Source of the DNA: Acidobacteriota bacterium
GTDB taxonomy: Bacteria > Acidobacteriota > Terriglobia > Acidiferrales > UBA7541
Assembly: GCA_003165465.1 (NCBI GenBank)
Contig: PLUM01000093.1
Location: forward strand, 1-58,243
Direction of reading: 5' to 3'
DNA length: 58,243 nt
The position numbers and the translations under genes were made by a program. This document shows, piece after piece, positions 32,264 to 42,429 of this stretch. The notes beneath the pieces are model-generated. The model did not search any database. It worked only from the letters and a program-made list of their open reading frames with translations, and was not told where the DNA came from. Position 1 is the stretch's first letter. Each line of letters opens with the position of its first letter.

Positions 32264-33601
32264 GCCGCCGGAAAGTTTGCCCAGGCCCTTGAGACGGCCC
32301 TGGGCGGCCAGGGCTCCGTACTGCTTCATCATCTGCCGCATTTGCAGGTATTGCTTGAGCACCTGATTCACTTCCTGTACGGAAGTGCCGCTGCCGCGGG
32401 CGATGCGCTTGCGCCGCTTGCCGTCGATCAGGTTGTGATCGTCGCGCTCGGAGTGGGTCATCGAATTGATGATGGCCTCGATGCGCTTCAGGCGCGATTC
32501 GTCCACCTGCACGTCCTTAGGCATATTCGCCAGCGGACCGATTTTTGGCAGCATTCCCATCACTTGTTCGAGCGGACCCATCTTGCGGATCTGGCGCAAC
32601 TGGTCGCGGAAATCCCCCAGCGTGAATTCGCTGCGGCGCAATTTGCGCTCCAGCTCGGCCACTTGTTTGACGTCGACCGATTGCTCGACGCGCTCGATCA
32701 GTGAGAGCACGTCACCCATGCCGAGGATGCGCGAGACGATGCGGTCGGGATAAAACGCGTCGAGCGCATCGTATTTTTCGCCCGTGCCCACGAATTTTAC
32801 GGGCGCGCCCGTCACTTTGCCGATGGAAAGCGCCGCGCCGCCGCGCGCGTCGCCATCGAGTTTCGTCAGCACGACGCCGGTCAGTCCCAGCCGCTTGTGG
32901 AATTCGCCGGCCGAGCGGACCGCGTCCTGCCCGATCATGGCGTCGGCCACAAACAACATTTCTGCCGGCGCAAGTTCGCGCTTCAGCGTGCCCAGTTCTT
33001 CCATCAGCGTGTCGTCGATGTGCAGGCGGCCGGCGGTGTCCACGAGAATTACGTCGTGCGCGGAAAGTTTCGCTTCGCGAATCGCGCCGCGCACAATTTC
33101 CATCGGCTTGTCCGTGCCCGCGCCAGGCCAGCACGGAACGTGGATCGCTTTGGCCACCTGGGAAAGCTGTTCGCGCGCCGCGGGACGGTAGACGTCGGTG
33201 GAAACCACGATCGGCCGGTGGCCATTCGCGGCCAGCCATTTCGCCAGCTTGCCGGTGGTGGTCGTCTTGCCCGAGCCTTGCAGGCCGACGATCATCCACA
33301 CGGACGGAGGGCGCGAGGAGTAAATGGGTTTGGCTTGCTTGCCGAGCAGGAGAGAAAGCTCGTCGCGCACAATCTTGATGACCTGCTGGTCGGGCGAAAG
33401 TTGCAGCAACACTTCCGAGCCGAGCGCCTTGTCGCGAATGTGCGTCAGCAACTCGTCGATCACACCTACGTTGACGTCGCCTTCGAGCAGCGCCTCGCGG
33501 ATTCCGGCGAGCGCTTCGTCCACGTGCTCCTGCGTGAGTTTTCCCTGCCCACGCAGGTTTTTGAAGACTCGCTGCAGCTTGTCTGTCAGGTTCTCAAACA
33601 T
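32258..33601 (-). CDS. ffh: signal recognition particle protein Ffh
   Basis: SRP54 homologue that binds signal sequences and, with FtsY, targets nascent membrane proteins. 447 aa: N domain (FENLTDKLQRVFKNLRGQG), G domain with GLQGSGKTTTTGKLA, DTAGRLHIDDTLM, TKLDGDARGGAALS and GTGEKYDALDAF, then a methionine-rich M domain (MGPLEQVMGMLPKIG; MRQMMKQYG). The stop codon lies in a family-E palindrome, so the last residues after KLSGGA may have been trimmed. First gene of the ffh-rpsP-khpA-rimM-trmD run. Confidence 0.97.
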   Translation of the reverse strand: MFENLTDKLQRVFKNLRGQGKLTQEHVDEALAGIREALLEGDVNVGVIDELLTHIRDKALGSEVLLQLSPDQQVIKIVRDELSLLLGKQAKPIYSSRPPSVWMIVGLQGSGKTTTTGKLAKWLAANGHRPIVVSTDVYRPAAREQLSQVAKAIHVPCWPGAGTDKPMEIVRGAIREAKLSAHDVILVDTAGRLHIDDTLMEELGTLKRELAPAEMLFVADAMIGQDAVRSAGEFHKRLGLTGVVLTKLDGDARGGAALSIGKVTGAPVKFVGTGEKYDALDAFYPDRIVSRILGMGDVLSLIERVEQSVDVKQVAELERKLRRSEFTLGDFRDQLRQIRKMGPLEQVMGMLPKIGPLANMPKDVQVDESRLKRIEAIINSMTHSERDDHNLIDGKRRKRIARGSGTSVQEVNQVLKQYLQMRQMMKQYGALAAQGRLKGLGKLSGGA

Positions 33602-33704
33602 CGGGCGTTGTCCCTTATGATCGATCTATCGCTTGCCGTCAGAACGAATCCTCATTCTAGCAGGGTGGGCAAGGACTTGCTGGTAGCAGAGGCCCTTCCG
33701 TAAC

Positions 33705-33771
33705 GCCGGCATCTTGCCGGCGGTCTTGCGCCGCGACACGGGCACGAAAATCGCCGGCAAGATGCCGGCGC
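33705..33771. repeat. family-D bipartite palindrome
   Basis: GCCGGCATCTTGCCGGCGG and CCGCCGGCAAGATGCCGGC-type arms around a 25-bp spacer, upstream of the rhodanese-like gene and near the ffh promoter. Confidence 0.88.
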
Positions 33772-33914
33772 TACCAAAACCAAAACATCGGAATGACAAG
33801 GTTTTCCTAAATGATTCGCTACCAACGGGCGGCTTCATTTTGCAAAGTGGGCAAGGAGTGAGAGAATGTCGGGGCGGAGTTTGCATCCATCGGAAAAATA
33901 GGGAGAGTCATTCC

Positions 33915-34340
33915 ATGAGAAAACTGTTTACCCTGATTCTGCTGGCGGCCGCGGTGAGTTTTGCGCAGCAGCCAGCCGCCGAACCTGCATCGAAGGCCAA
34001 GATCTTTACACGCGCGGAATTTGACACGTTGCTTTCAACCCCCGGCAGCGTGCTGTTGATTGACGTACGGCGTCCCACGGAAATTGCGATTAACGGAGGT
34101 TTCCCGGTGTACCTCAACATCCAGGCCGCGGACCTCGAAAAACATCTCGCCGAAATTCCCAAGGGCATCCCGATCGTCACCGTCTCGAATCATGCGCACC
34201 GCGCCGGAATCGCGGCGGATTTGCTGGAAAGCAAAGGGTTCAAGATTGCTGGCGCCATCGGTGCGCAAGTCTACGAATCGGAAGGCGGCAAGCTGATTAA
34301 GTACGAAATACCGAAACCGGTTGCTGGCGACAAGAAGTAA
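33915..34340 (+). CDS. secreted rhodanese-like protein lacking the catalytic Cys
   Basis: 141 aa with signal peptide (MRKLFTLILLAAAVSFAQQ). The rhodanese fold is seen in ARAEFDTLL-like FTRAEFDTLL, VLLIDVRRPTEIAINGG, NIQAADLEKHLAEIPKG and the active-site strand IVTVSNHAHRAGIAADLLESKGF. Where active enzymes have Cys (YC-x4-R type loop), this protein has Ser-Asn, so sulfur transfer is unlikely. It may bind a partner or ligand in the periplasm. AGGGAGAG lies before the start. The frame is open further upstream through a repeat but is not coding. Confidence 0.85.
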   Translation: MRKLFTLILLAAAVSFAQQPAAEPASKAKIFTRAEFDTLLSTPGSVLLIDVRRPTEIAINGGFPVYLNIQAADLEKHLAEIPKGIPIVTVSNHAHRAGIAADLLESKGFKIAGAIGAQVYESEGGKLIKYEIPKPVAGDKK

Positions 34341-34361
34341 AGCGGGCTTGCGATTGTATTC

Positions 34362-34377
34362 GTAGCGCTGGCGCTAC
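34362..34377. repeat. GTAGCGCTGGCGCTAC palindrome
   Basis: Perfect 7-bp arms, 21 bp after the rhodanese-like gene; possible weak terminator or palindromic repeat remnant. Confidence 0.7.
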
Positions 34378-34410
34378 TTAATACCGAATTATCGAAATAT
34401 CACAGCGCTT

Positions 34411-34427
34411 CTGAAAATGAGTCACTG
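34411..34427 (-). repeat. possible solo IS1-like terminal repeat relic
   Basis: TGAAAATGAGTCACTG shares AAAATGAGTCACT with the right end of the element at 14392-14409. Partial match only, and no partner end nearby. Confidence 0.35.
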
Positions 34428-34440
34428 TCAGGAATGAAAA

Positions 34441-35214
34441 CTACTTGCTGATTTCCTCGATTTCCTTGTTGGTGAAATTTTCCTCGCAAACGTATTCCGA
34501 GATGTGCCAGTCGGGGCGGAGCTTGAACTGTTTCGTTCCCGCCCAGGGTTTTGTATACGCCTTCGGATCGTCGAACGTAAAATCGATTTGCAGCATGTCC
34601 GGAGCCGTGCGGTGGATGCGCTCGATGAGGTGCAGCGCTTCCGTGTGCGGGTGTCCTACCTGATCGAGCCAGGTCTTGTCGTTGAAACCGACGGTATCGA
34701 CGACCAGCGTGTCGCCCTCCCACTTTCCGATCGAGTCGCCCATCCAACTGGGATTCATATCCTTGGGATGCGGCCGGCCGTCGGTCCAGATTTGGCGGAT
34801 GAAGTGGCCGAATTCGTGGACGATGAGCACACGCCCGGGAACTATGAGAATTTCCATGGGAAAATTGAACAGATAAATACGCGGCACGCCCGGAGGGAAG
34901 CACTGCAAGGTGGTGTCGTCCGACGGGCCCGTGTAGCCGCCCGTGTGCGGGGCCTTCGTGGCCTTGAGCTTGGCGAGCGCCCAGGGCGTCATCGGCGGTT
35001 CTTCCTTGCTGAAAACAAAGCCGCCATCGCCCGCGCTGAGAGCGCCAATCCGCGGGAACTGCGTCCAAACCCCGGTCAGATCGGCTCCCGGTGCGGCAAC
35101 CGTCGGAACTTTTGCCGCGCCAGCGCTGTCCGCGTTCTGCGCCCGCGTGGCGGACGCAATCGAAAGCGTCGCGAGCAGCGCGCAACCAAAAACCGTCAGG
35201 CAATTTCGCAGCAT
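34441..35214 (-). CDS. secreted hypothetical protein of an acidobacterial-type family
   Basis: 257 aa from the ATG at 35214, with GGAAGGAG well placed. Signal peptide 1-25 (LTVFGCALLATLSIASA, cleavage near RAQ-N). The mature part has FPRIGALSAGDGG, LQCFPPGVPRIYLFNFPMEI, a conserved-looking GKWEGDTLVVDTVGFNDKTW, and LIERIHRTAPDMLQIDFTFDDP. I know this pattern from expanded, uncharacterised families in Acidobacteriota, often beside DUF6152 genes as here. A lipocalin- or beta-propeller-like binding protein is possible; no catalytic motif seen. Confidence 0.8.
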   Translation of the reverse strand: MLRNCLTVFGCALLATLSIASATRAQNADSAGAAKVPTVAAPGADLTGVWTQFPRIGALSAGDGGFVFSKEEPPMTPWALAKLKATKAPHTGGYTGPSDDTTLQCFPPGVPRIYLFNFPMEILIVPGRVLIVHEFGHFIRQIWTDGRPHPKDMNPSWMGDSIGKWEGDTLVVDTVGFNDKTWLDQVGHPHTEALHLIERIHRTAPDMLQIDFTFDDPKAYTKPWAGTKQFKLRPDWHISEYVCEENFTNKEIEEISK

Positions 35215-35238
35215 CAAAAAACTCCTTCCCGATTTTCA

Positions 35239-35319
35239 GTAGCACAGGCTTCAGCCTGTGTTCTTTTGACTTTGGCCTGCCGCAAATCAAAGCCACACAG
35301 GCTGAAGCCTGTGCCACTA
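35239..35319. repeat. family-A bipartite palindrome
   Basis: AGCACAGGCTTCAGCCTGTG and CACAGGCTGAAGCCTGTGCC separated by a spacer, between the DUF6152 gene and the secreted 257-aa gene. Confidence 0.9.
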
Positions 35320-35351
35320 AAACCCATCAGCATACTTGTGAGAAAAGCAGA

Positions 35352-35756
35352 TTAATACTCGTCGCCCTCGCGCGGCTTCAGCACTTTGCCGTCCGCGAAA
35401 ACCACTTTTTGCAGGCGCATGACTTTCGAGCCGTCCTTCAAACGATTTCCGGTAATGGTGACCTGGTCGCCGGGCTTCAACGAATCCCGTGTCCAGCCGG
35501 CCCGGGCCAGATTGTTCGGGCTGTCAGCCTCGATAAGCCATTGTTCGGCGATGCCCTTATCGTCTTTAGCTTCCAGATGAATGGCCGAGTGCGGATTAAT
35601 AAATTCGAACCCTGTGACGGTCCCCTTCACGGACACGGCCTTCGTCGTGTCATAGTTGGACGATCCGTGATGTGCGGCCGCCGGCCCGCAGGCGATGAGA
35701 AGGGCGAGCGCCGCGCCTAGTACGAATAGGAATTGTTTATTCGTGTTTTTATTCAT
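35352..35756 (-). CDS. DUF6152 family secreted protein
   Basis: 134 aa with signal peptide (FVLGAALALLIACGPAAA-HHG). The mature chain starts HHGSSNYDTTKAVSVKGTVTGFEFINPH, matching the DUF6152 pattern, followed by an OB-fold-like run (GDQVTITGNRLKDGSKVMRLQKVVFADG). The N-terminal His-His may bind metal. Lies 138 bp upstream of the secreted 257-aa gene on the same strand, with a palindrome between; the pairing suggests a common role, unknown. Confidence 0.87.
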   Translation of the reverse strand: MNKNTNKQFLFVLGAALALLIACGPAAAHHGSSNYDTTKAVSVKGTVTGFEFINPHSAIHLEAKDDKGIAEQWLIEADSPNNLARAGWTRDSLKPGDQVTITGNRLKDGSKVMRLQKVVFADGKVLKPREGDEY

Positions 35757-36173
35757 GGCTGTCTCCGAATGTTGAAAAGTAATTCTCCGGCGTTTTTCGC
35801 GGCGCCGATTTCAATGGTCACATTCAACGGCAACGCAATTTATGACGAATCGTAATATTTCGTCCATTCATCCTGCAAGTCACTGTACACCAGGCAGATA
35901 CAAAGATTCAGCGTTCTCCACATCTCCCGGCCCGGGGCCCGCAATTCAGCCTTTGTAACACAGAATTAACATTCCTCTCACAGACCATTAAGCGTCTCCC
36001 GATACGCTCGACGCAGCTAAAAAGTGTCTGCCGAGAAGAGTAGTCGAGAGAAAATCACCGCAGACAAGTACGGTTGCAATTGCATAGGGGAACTGCAAGC
36101 AAGCGGCAATCCCAATTTAAAGAGTTTAGGAATGAAATCAAGTCATAGAATTTTATTTTCAGGAGGAAATGGA
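35757..36173. other. divergent intergenic region upstream of the porin and DUF6152 genes
   Basis: 417 bp. Contains an inverted repeat GACGAA-N9-TTCGTC (35844-35864) that could be an operator for either divergent gene, and an AGGAGG site at 36161-36166 for the porin. No gene or repeat family recognised. Confidence 0.55.
35844..35864. promoter_or_regulatory. inverted repeat GACGAA-N9-TTCGTC
   Basis: Perfect 6-bp arms 88 bp upstream of the DUF6152 start. Operator-like spacing; the regulator is unknown. Confidence 0.35.
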
Positions 36174-37889
36174 ATGCGAGTATTCGCAATAGTATTGCTG
36201 GGCATGAGCCTCGTGACGTCGCCGCTTCTGGCGCGCAACGCCGGCGAAACCGAAAAAGAAGCGACCCCTGCGGCGGCCGCCAGCCCTTCGGCCACGCCAG
36301 TCACGCCGAAGGAAGCCGTGACGCCCGCAACCACGGCCATTGAGAGCGAAGTGCAAGATCTTCGCAGCCTCATCGCGGAACAGCGAGCGGAACTCGAAGC
36401 GCAACGCGCCGCGCTCAAGGCAGAGCAATTGAAGATGGCGGCGCTCGAAGCAAAGCTCGCCCCAGCGCCTGCCGCAACGGCAGCCGTTCCCGCCGAAGCA
36501 ACCTCGGCCATCTCCCCGGCAGCGCCCGCCGCCGTAACGCCGAAGACTCCCGCCGCAAATCCGGCGCAAAAAGACGGCGATGAAGTTTCACCGCTTCAGT
36601 TGCGCATTGGGTCCGCCTACATCACGCCAGTTGGATTCATGGATTTCACCAGCGTATGGCGCAACCACGATGGCGGCAGCGGGATCGGAACAAACTTTGC
36701 CGGCATACCTTACGGCAACGTTTATCAAAATCATCTGAGCGAACTCCGCTTGAGCATGCAAAACTCCCGCATCGGGTTCCGCGTGGACGCCATGGTCAAG
36801 GGCGCTCAGGTCATCGGATATATGGAGTCGGACTTTCTTGGCAACAACCCCGGAAACGTGGCTGTCAGCAGCAATAGCAACACGCTGCGGTCAAGGTTGT
36901 ACTGGGTCGACGTCCGCAAGGGCAAAGTGGAGTTGCTTGCCGGACAGACATGGAGCTTGATTACTCCCGGCCGCAAGGGTATCTCGCCCCTGCCCGGAGA
37001 TCTGTTCTATTCGCAAGACATCGATGTGAATTACCAGGCGGGCCTGGTTTGGGGACGCATTCCCGAATTGCGGGTTGTTTTGCACCCCACGGACACGGTG
37101 GCCTTCGCCGTTGCCCTGGACAGCCCGGAACAATATACGGGCGGTTCGGCTGGCGGTTCGACCATTACCTACCCCACAGCCTTGTCTACTCTTGGTGGCA
37201 CGCAACTGAACACCGGCGGCACAACTCTGGGCACGCCGAACGCCGCTCCCGACGTGATCGTAAAGCTTGCGTTCGATCCATCGAGCAAGTTTCATGCCGA
37301 GATTGGCGGGGTCGCGCGTGAGTTCAAAGTATGGAATCCAAATCCGACGCCTACAGGGGCCACCTTCACGAGCACCGGCGGCGGAGGTTTTGTAAACCTG
37401 AGCGTCGAGGCGTTCAAGGGCTTCCGTTTGCTCACGAACAATTTTTGGAGCGACGGTGGTGGCCGCTATATCTTCGGACAGGTTCCGGACTTGATCGTGC
37501 GGAACGATGGCAGCCTCTCCCCGATCAAGACCGGGTCCACGGTTTCGGGCATTGAGTACACACAAGGAAAATCCTTCCTGTATGCCTACTACGGCGGGAT
37601 TTACATTCAACGGAATACCGCTCTCGACGTCAACGGCACCACGCCGATCGGTTATGGATTTGCCACTTCTTCGAGCGGCCAGAACCGCACGATTCAAGAA
37701 GAGACCGTCGGCTTCAACCAAACGCTGTGGAAGGACGGAAAATACGGCGCGTTGAACCTCATGGGCCAGTATTCCTACCTCAACCGCAACCCGTGGGCTA
37801 CTTTGGACCCCAAGGAAGCGCATGTGAACATGGTGTTCTTGAACCTGCGTTATACGCTCCCAGGCTCGGCGCCTACACTCGGCAAGTAA
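36174..37889 (+). CDS. outer-membrane porin with N-terminal coiled coil (DcaP-like)
   Basis: 571 aa. ATG at 36174 with AGGAGG seven bases upstream. Signal peptide 1-21 (VFAIVLLGMSLVTSPLLA), Ala/Thr/Pro-rich linker, coiled coil about 60-105 (IESEVQDLRSLIAEQRAELEAQR), a second Ala/Pro linker, then a beta-barrel from about 135 (IGSAYITPVGFMDFTSVWR, SRIGFRVDAMVKGAQVIGYMESDF, SRLYWVDVRKGKVELLAGQTW). The layout is that of trimeric DcaP-type porins, whose coiled coil holds the trimer in the periplasm. It should pass small anionic or organic solutes. A strong terminator follows. Confidence 0.88.
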   Translation: MRVFAIVLLGMSLVTSPLLARNAGETEKEATPAAAASPSATPVTPKEAVTPATTAIESEVQDLRSLIAEQRAELEAQRAALKAEQLKMAALEAKLAPAPAATAAVPAEATSAISPAAPAAVTPKTPAANPAQKDGDEVSPLQLRIGSAYITPVGFMDFTSVWRNHDGGSGIGTNFAGIPYGNVYQNHLSELRLSMQNSRIGFRVDAMVKGAQVIGYMESDFLGNNPGNVAVSSNSNTLRSRLYWVDVRKGKVELLAGQTWSLITPGRKGISPLPGDLFYSQDIDVNYQAGLVWGRIPELRVVLHPTDTVAFAVALDSPEQYTGGSAGGSTITYPTALSTLGGTQLNTGGTTLGTPNAAPDVIVKLAFDPSSKFHAEIGGVAREFKVWNPNPTPTGATFTSTGGGGFVNLSVEAFKGFRLLTNNFWSDGGGRYIFGQVPDLIVRNDGSLSPIKTGSTVSGIEYTQGKSFLYAYYGGIYIQRNTALDVNGTTPIGYGFATSSSGQNRTIQEETVGFNQTLWKDGKYGALNLMGQYSYLNRNPWATLDPKEAHVNMVFLNLRYTLPGSAPTLGK

Positions 37890-37924
37890 CACCACGCATC
37901 GGGGGGAGTAACCCCGTCATCGAA

Positions 37925-37962
37925 CCGGCGCGGACTTTTCCAAGGTCCGCGCCGGTTTTTTT
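37925..37962 (+). terminator. rho-independent terminator of the porin gene
   Basis: CCGGCGCGGAC-TTTTCCAAG-GTCCGCGCCGG followed by seven T. An 11-bp GC-rich stem with a U-run, 36 bp after the stop. Confidence 0.93.
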
Positions 37963-38061
37963 GTGTGCATACAGTGGAGTTACATTGCGATTCGTGGCGC
38001 GGGCCACTAAAACAAAATTACCATTCGAATTGCTACCATGCGCTGACAGAAGCCTGGCGGG

Positions 38062-41000
38062 TTATGCGGCGTCGGGATCGTAATTCAAATTGGGGGCGAG
38101 CCAGCGCTCGACGGCTCGCAGATCGAGGCCCTTGCGGCGGCTATAGTCCTCGACCTGGTCGCGGCCGATTTTTCCGACGGCGAAATATTTCGCTTCGGGA
38201 TGCGAAAAATAGAAGCCGCTCACCGAGGCCGCCGGATACATCGCGAAATTTTCCGTCAGCGTAATGCCCGTGTTCTCTTCCGCGCGCAGCAGATCGAAGA
38301 GCGGGCGTTTTTCGGTGTGATCGGGCAGCGCGGGATAGCCCGGCGCGGGACGAATGCCGCGATAGCGTTCGTGCAGGAGATCGTCGTGGCTCAGGCTCTC
38401 CGCGCGGCCGTAGCCCCATTCGATGCGCGCGCGCTGGTGCATGAGTTCGGCGAGGGCTTCGGCGAGGCGGTCGGCAAGCGCCTTGGACATCAGCGCGTTG
38501 TAATCGTCATTCTCTTTTTCAAAATGTGCGACGAGCGGTTCGATGCGCAATCCCGCCGTGACCGCGAACATGCCGAGATAATCCAGCTTGCCGCTTTCGC
38601 GCGGCGCGACAAAATCCGACACCGCGTAGCTGGGCTCGCGATTGCCTTTCACGAGTTGCTGCCGCAGCGTGTGGAACGTTGTGAGCAGATGGCGCGATTC
38701 GTCCGCGTACACTTCAATGTCGTCCTGCACGGCGTTCGCCGGAAAAAATCCAATCACGGCGCGCGCTTCGAGCAATTTTTCGCGCACGATGCGGTCGAGC
38801 AATTTCCGGCCTTCGTCGAACAGTTCTTTCGCGCGCGGGCCGACGCCTTCCTGCTCGAATATTTTTGGAAAAATCCCGCGCAACTCCCAGGCGTGGAAAA
38901 ACGGCGTCCAGTCGATGTACGGAACGATTTCCTCGAGCGGCACGGGATTGTACACGCGCGTTCCGAGGAACGAAGGGCGCGGCGGCTCGTACGCCGACCA
39001 ATCGTAAGCCGGGCGTTTCGCGCGCGCCTCGGCGAACGGCAAAAGCGGCTGCGCTTTCCGCTGGGAATGTTTTTCCCGCGCGCTCGCCTGCTCGCGGCGA
39101 TTCTCTTCCGTGAAACTTTTCTTCAGCGCGGGATTCAGCAAATTTCCCACGACGCCGACGGCGCGCGATGCGTCCTGCACGTAGATTACGGGATGGCCAT
39201 ACGAAGGCGCGATTTTCACCGCCGTGTGCGTGCGGCTGGTCGTCGCGCCGCCGATCAGCAGTGGAACGGTAAAACCTTCGCGCTCCATTTCCTTCGCGAC
39301 GTGCGTCATTTCCTCGAGCGAAGGAGTGATGAGGCCGCTCAGCCCGATGAGATGGGCGTTCGTTTCGCGCGCGATTTGCAGAACCTTCTCGGCGGGCACC
39401 ATCACGCCGAGGTCAATCACTTCGTAATTGTTGCAGGCCAGCACCACGCCCACGATATTTTTGCCGATGTCGTGAACGTCGCCCTTCACGGTGGCCATCA
39501 CGATGCGTCCCTTGACCGACACGCCGCCCGCCATCTTTTCCGCTTCGAGATAAGGCTGCAGATACGCAACGGCCTTTTTCATCACACGCGCGCTCTTCAC
39601 CACCTGCGGCAGAAACATCCGCCCCGATCCAAAGAGGTCTCCCACTACGCTCATGGCGCTCATCAGTGGGCCTTCAATCACCGCGAGCGGCTTGCCAAAC
39701 TTTTGTCGGGCTTCTTCGGTGTCCTGCTCGATGAAATCCGTGACGCCCTTGACGAGGGCGTGCGTCAGGCGCTCCTCGAGCGTGCCCTTGCGCCAGGCGT
39801 CTTCCTCCACCTGCCCTTTTTCTTTCGCCTTGACGGTTTCGGTAAAGGCCAGCAAACGCTCGGTCGAGTCGGCGCGCCGGTTCAGGAGCACGTCCTCGAC
39901 CAGATTCAGGAGATCCTTGGGAATCTCCTCGTAGACCGCAAGCTGGCCCGCGTTCACGATGGCCATGTCCAGGCCGGCTTGAATCGCGCGGTACAGAAAC
40001 GCGGAGTGCATCGCCTCGCGCACCACGTTCTGGCCGCGGAAAGAAAACGAAATATTGCTGACGCCGCCGCTCACTTTCGCATGGGGGAGCGTGGCCTTGA
40101 TCCACCGCGCGGCTTCGATGAAATCGACGGCGTAATTGTTGTGCTCCTCGATGCCCGTCGCCACGGTCAGAATGTTGGGATCGAAAATAATTTCTTCCGG
40201 CGCGACGCCCGCCTCTTCCGTCAGAATCCGGTAGGCCCTCCCGCACACTTCCATCTTGCGCGCGAGCGAATCCGCCTGGCCCTTTTCGTCGAACGCCATC
40301 ACGATCATGGCCGCGCCGTAGCGGCGGACGAGCCGCGAGCGCTCGCGGAAAGCCTCTTCGCCTTCCTTCAGGCTGATGGAATTGACGATGGCGCGGCCCT
40401 GAATACATTTCAGGCCGGCCTCGATGATTTTCCAGTTCGAGCTGTCGATCATGATCGGCACGCGGGCGATATCGGGCTCCGCCGCGATGTGGTGCAGAAA
40501 CGTGGTCATGGCCTGCTCGGAATCGAGCATGGCTTCGTCCATGTTGATGTCGATGATCTGCGCGCCGTTTTCCACTTGCTGCCGCGCCACGGAAAGCGCC
40601 GCTTCGATTTCGCCGCCGAGAATCAATTTCGCGAATCGGGGCGAGCCCGTGACGTTCGTGCGCTCGCCAACGTTGACGAAGCGCGAATCCGGCCGCAACA
40701 CCAGCGGTTCGAGGCCACTGAACCGCGTGTAGCGCTCCGGCGTCGAGAGCACGTGCGGAGGAACACCGCGCACGGCCTCGGCAATCGCCCGGATGTGCGC
40801 GGGCGTCGACCCGCAGCATCCGCCGGCGATGTTCAGCCAGCCGTTCGACGCAAAGTCACGCAGATCGGCGGCCATTCGCTCGGGCGTTTCGTCGAATCCG
40901 CCAAACGCGTTCGGAAGCCCGGCATTCGGGTGGCAACTGATGTGGACCGGCGCGAGACGCGAAAGCTCCTCGACGTATGGGCGCATCTGCTTCGCGCCGA

Positions 41001-41766
41001 GGGCGCAGTTGATGCCCACGCTCAAGAGGTCCATGTGCGAAACGGAAATCCAGAACGCTTCGACCGTCTGGCCGGAAAGCGTGCGGCCGCTCTGGTCGGT
41101 GATGGTGACGGACACCATGACCGGAACGCGCGCTCCGGTGGCCGCAAAATGTTCGTCGTTGTATTGGCTGATGGCGAAGAGCGCGGCCTTGGCGTTCAGC
41201 GTGTCGAAAATGGTTTCGAGCAGGAGCAGATCGGCGCCGCCTTCGACGAGGCCGCGCGCCTGCTCGTAATACACTTCGCGCAATTTGTCGAACGTGACGC
41301 CGCGCGAGGCCGGGCTGTTCACATCCTGCGACATCGACGCGGTCCGATTCGTCGGCCCCATCGATCCCGCGACGTACCGATACTGGCCGGGATGCGCGGC
41401 TTCAAACTCGTCGGCCACTTGCCGGGCGATTTTCGCGCCCGCGACGTTCAGTTCGCGAGCGTGATGTTCGAGGCCGTAGTCGAGCGCGGAAATCGCGTTC
41501 GAATTGAACGTGTTGGTTTTGACGATGTCGGCGCCCGCTTCGAGATAGGCGCGCTGAATGGACTGCACGATGCCCGGCTGCGTGATGTTCAGCACATCGA
41601 AATTTCCGCGCAGGTCGCGCGGGTGGTTCGCGAATTGCGCGCCGCGAAACGCCGCTTCGTCAATCTCCCGCGCCTGAAGCATCGTGCCCATGGCGCCGTC
41701 CAAAATGACGATCCTCTCCTTCAGGAGATTCTTCAGGGCGGCGATTCGTGTTTCTTTCAAGTTCAA
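38062..41766 (-). CDS. metH: cobalamin-dependent methionine synthase
   Basis: Transfers a methyl group from 5-methyl-THF to homocysteine through cobalamin. 1,234 aa with all four modules: homocysteine-binding (GAMGTMLQ; zinc Cys in GINCAL and [11 protein letters not shown]), pterin-binding ([23 protein letters not shown]), cobalamin-binding ([14 protein letters not shown], with the lower axial His in DxHxxG) and reactivation domain ([30 protein letters not shown]). The start is a TTG at 41766 (LNLKETRI) with GGGGAG upstream. No cobalamin, SAM or SAH riboswitch was recognised in the 200 bp before it. Monocistronic and convergent with the porin. Confidence 0.97.
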   Translation of the reverse strand: MNLKETRIAALKNLLKERIVILDGAMGTMLQAREIDEAAFRGAQFANHPRDLRGNFDVLNITQPGIVQSIQRAYLEAGADIVKTNTFNSNAISALDYGLEHHARELNVAGAKIARQVADEFEAAHPGQYRYVAGSMGPTNRTASMSQDVNSPASRGVTFDKLREVYYEQARGLVEGGADLLLLETIFDTLNAKAALFAISQYNDEHFAATGARVPVMVSVTITDQSGRTLSGQTVEAFWISVSHMDLLSVGINCALGAKQMRPYVEELSRLAPVHISCHPNAGLPNAFGGFDETPERMAADLRDFASNGWLNIAGGCCGSTPAHIRAIAEAVRGVPPHVLSTPERYTRFSGLEPLVLRPDSRFVNVGERTNVTGSPRFAKLILGGEIEAALSVARQQVENGAQIIDINMDEAMLDSEQAMTTFLHHIAAEPDIARVPIMIDSSNWKIIEAGLKCIQGRAIVNSISLKEGEEAFRERSRLVRRYGAAMIVMAFDEKGQADSLARKMEVCGRAYRILTEEAGVAPEEIIFDPNILTVATGIEEHNNYAVDFIEAARWIKATLPHAKVSGGVSNISFSFRGQNVVREAMHSAFLYRAIQAGLDMAIVNAGQLAVYEEIPKDLLNLVEDVLLNRRADSTERLLAFTETVKAKEKGQVEEDAWRKGTLEERLTHALVKGVTDFIEQDTEEARQKFGKPLAVIEGPLMSAMSVVGDLFGSGRMFLPQVVKSARVMKKAVAYLQPYLEAEKMAGGVSVKGRIVMATVKGDVHDIGKNIVGVVLACNNYEVIDLGVMVPAEKVLQIARETNAHLIGLSGLITPSLEEMTHVAKEMEREGFTVPLLIGGATTSRTHTAVKIAPSYGHPVIYVQDASRAVGVVGNLLNPALKKSFTEENRREQASAREKHSQRKAQPLLPFAEARAKRPAYDWSAYEPPRPSFLGTRVYNPVPLEEIVPYIDWTPFFHAWELRGIFPKIFEQEGVGPRAKELFDEGRKLLDRIVREKLLEARAVIGFFPANAVQDDIEVYADESRHLLTTFHTLRQQLVKGNREPSYAVSDFVAPRESGKLDYLGMFAVTAGLRIEPLVAHFEKENDDYNALMSKALADRLAEALAELMHQRARIEWGYGRAESLSHDDLLHERYRGIRPAPGYPALPDHTEKRPLFDLLRAEENTGITLTENFAMYPAASVSGFYFSHPEAKYFAVGKIGRDQVEDYSRRKGLDLRAVERWLAPNLNYDPDAA

Positions 41767-41973
41767 TTACAATCTCCCCTGCACGAGGTGGCTTTGAAAT
41801 TGGGACGGCCGCGCGAATGCGGACACCTTCTTTGAAAACTTGCTTCCAGCATTCCCCCATAGTTTACCGGATAGCGCATTGCGGCTGTAGTTTCATTCTC
41901 GCGCCGCGCGCTCTTGCGAGAAACCCACGCCATTTCATTGACCTAAGGCAGCGGCGGAGGTATCGTCCTACTG

Positions 41974-42291
41974 ATGAGATCGCAAGCCTCCTTCCGAACC
42001 GCCGCGGTCGCGCTGGCAATCTGTTTTGTTTGCCAGGTTGCCGAGATCTTTGACCAGTGGGACCACACGCTTCAGACGGGAGACGATACCGAGTACACTT
42101 TCGTCATACTCGCGTTGTGCGTGGGCATTGGCTATTCCCTGAAATGGTTTATACCTAGAATCGCTTTGCCGGAATCTCAAACCGAAGCGATTATGTATCG
42201 CCGTTGCCGCCTCTTTTTTTCGGTCCTCGACAGTTGGACTTCGGCTGTTCCGATCCCCGCAAGTCCGCCCTTAGCCGCGCTGCGCATCTAG
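41974..42291 (+). CDS. small membrane protein, 105 aa
   Basis: N-terminal hydrophobic segment (TAAVALAICFVCQVAEIF), then FDQWDHTLQTGDDTEYTF and a second span (VILALCVGIGYSLKWFI). The WDHTLQTGDDTEY loop looks conserved and is familiar from hypothetical proteins of soil acidobacteria; two cysteines lie in the spans. GGAGG occurs 13 bp before the ATG. Divergent from metH, upstream of a TonB-type receptor. Function unknown. Confidence 0.7.
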   Translation: MRSQASFRTAAVALAICFVCQVAEIFDQWDHTLQTGDDTEYTFVILALCVGIGYSLKWFIPRIALPESQTEAIMYRRCRLFFSVLDSWTSAVPIPASPPLAALRI

Positions 42292-42429
42292 AATTCCCGA
42301 AACTGCCGCATCCCCGATGCCGGAAGATTCATTCTGTCCGACGCGGAAACACGCGCGGATGGCCGTCTATGAACTTTCCACGACATATTTTTTCTATCGC
42401 TGTTTATCAGGCGAAAAAGGAGATAGGGA

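Noticed and set aside
35239..35319. Short frames reading AQASACV / HRLKPVL-type peptides near family-A repeats (also at 45372, 46807, 49716, 55852)
   Set aside because: These peptides are translations of the repeat arms and recur at every copy; not genes.
38200..41835. 1,211-codon open frame on the plus strand opposite metH
   Set aside because: Arg/His-rich mirror of metH codon bias in high-GC DNA; no domains, no ribosome-binding site, and metH is certain.
41767..41973. Cobalamin, SAM or SAH riboswitch before metH
   Set aside because: Looked for conserved cores on the minus strand and recognised none.
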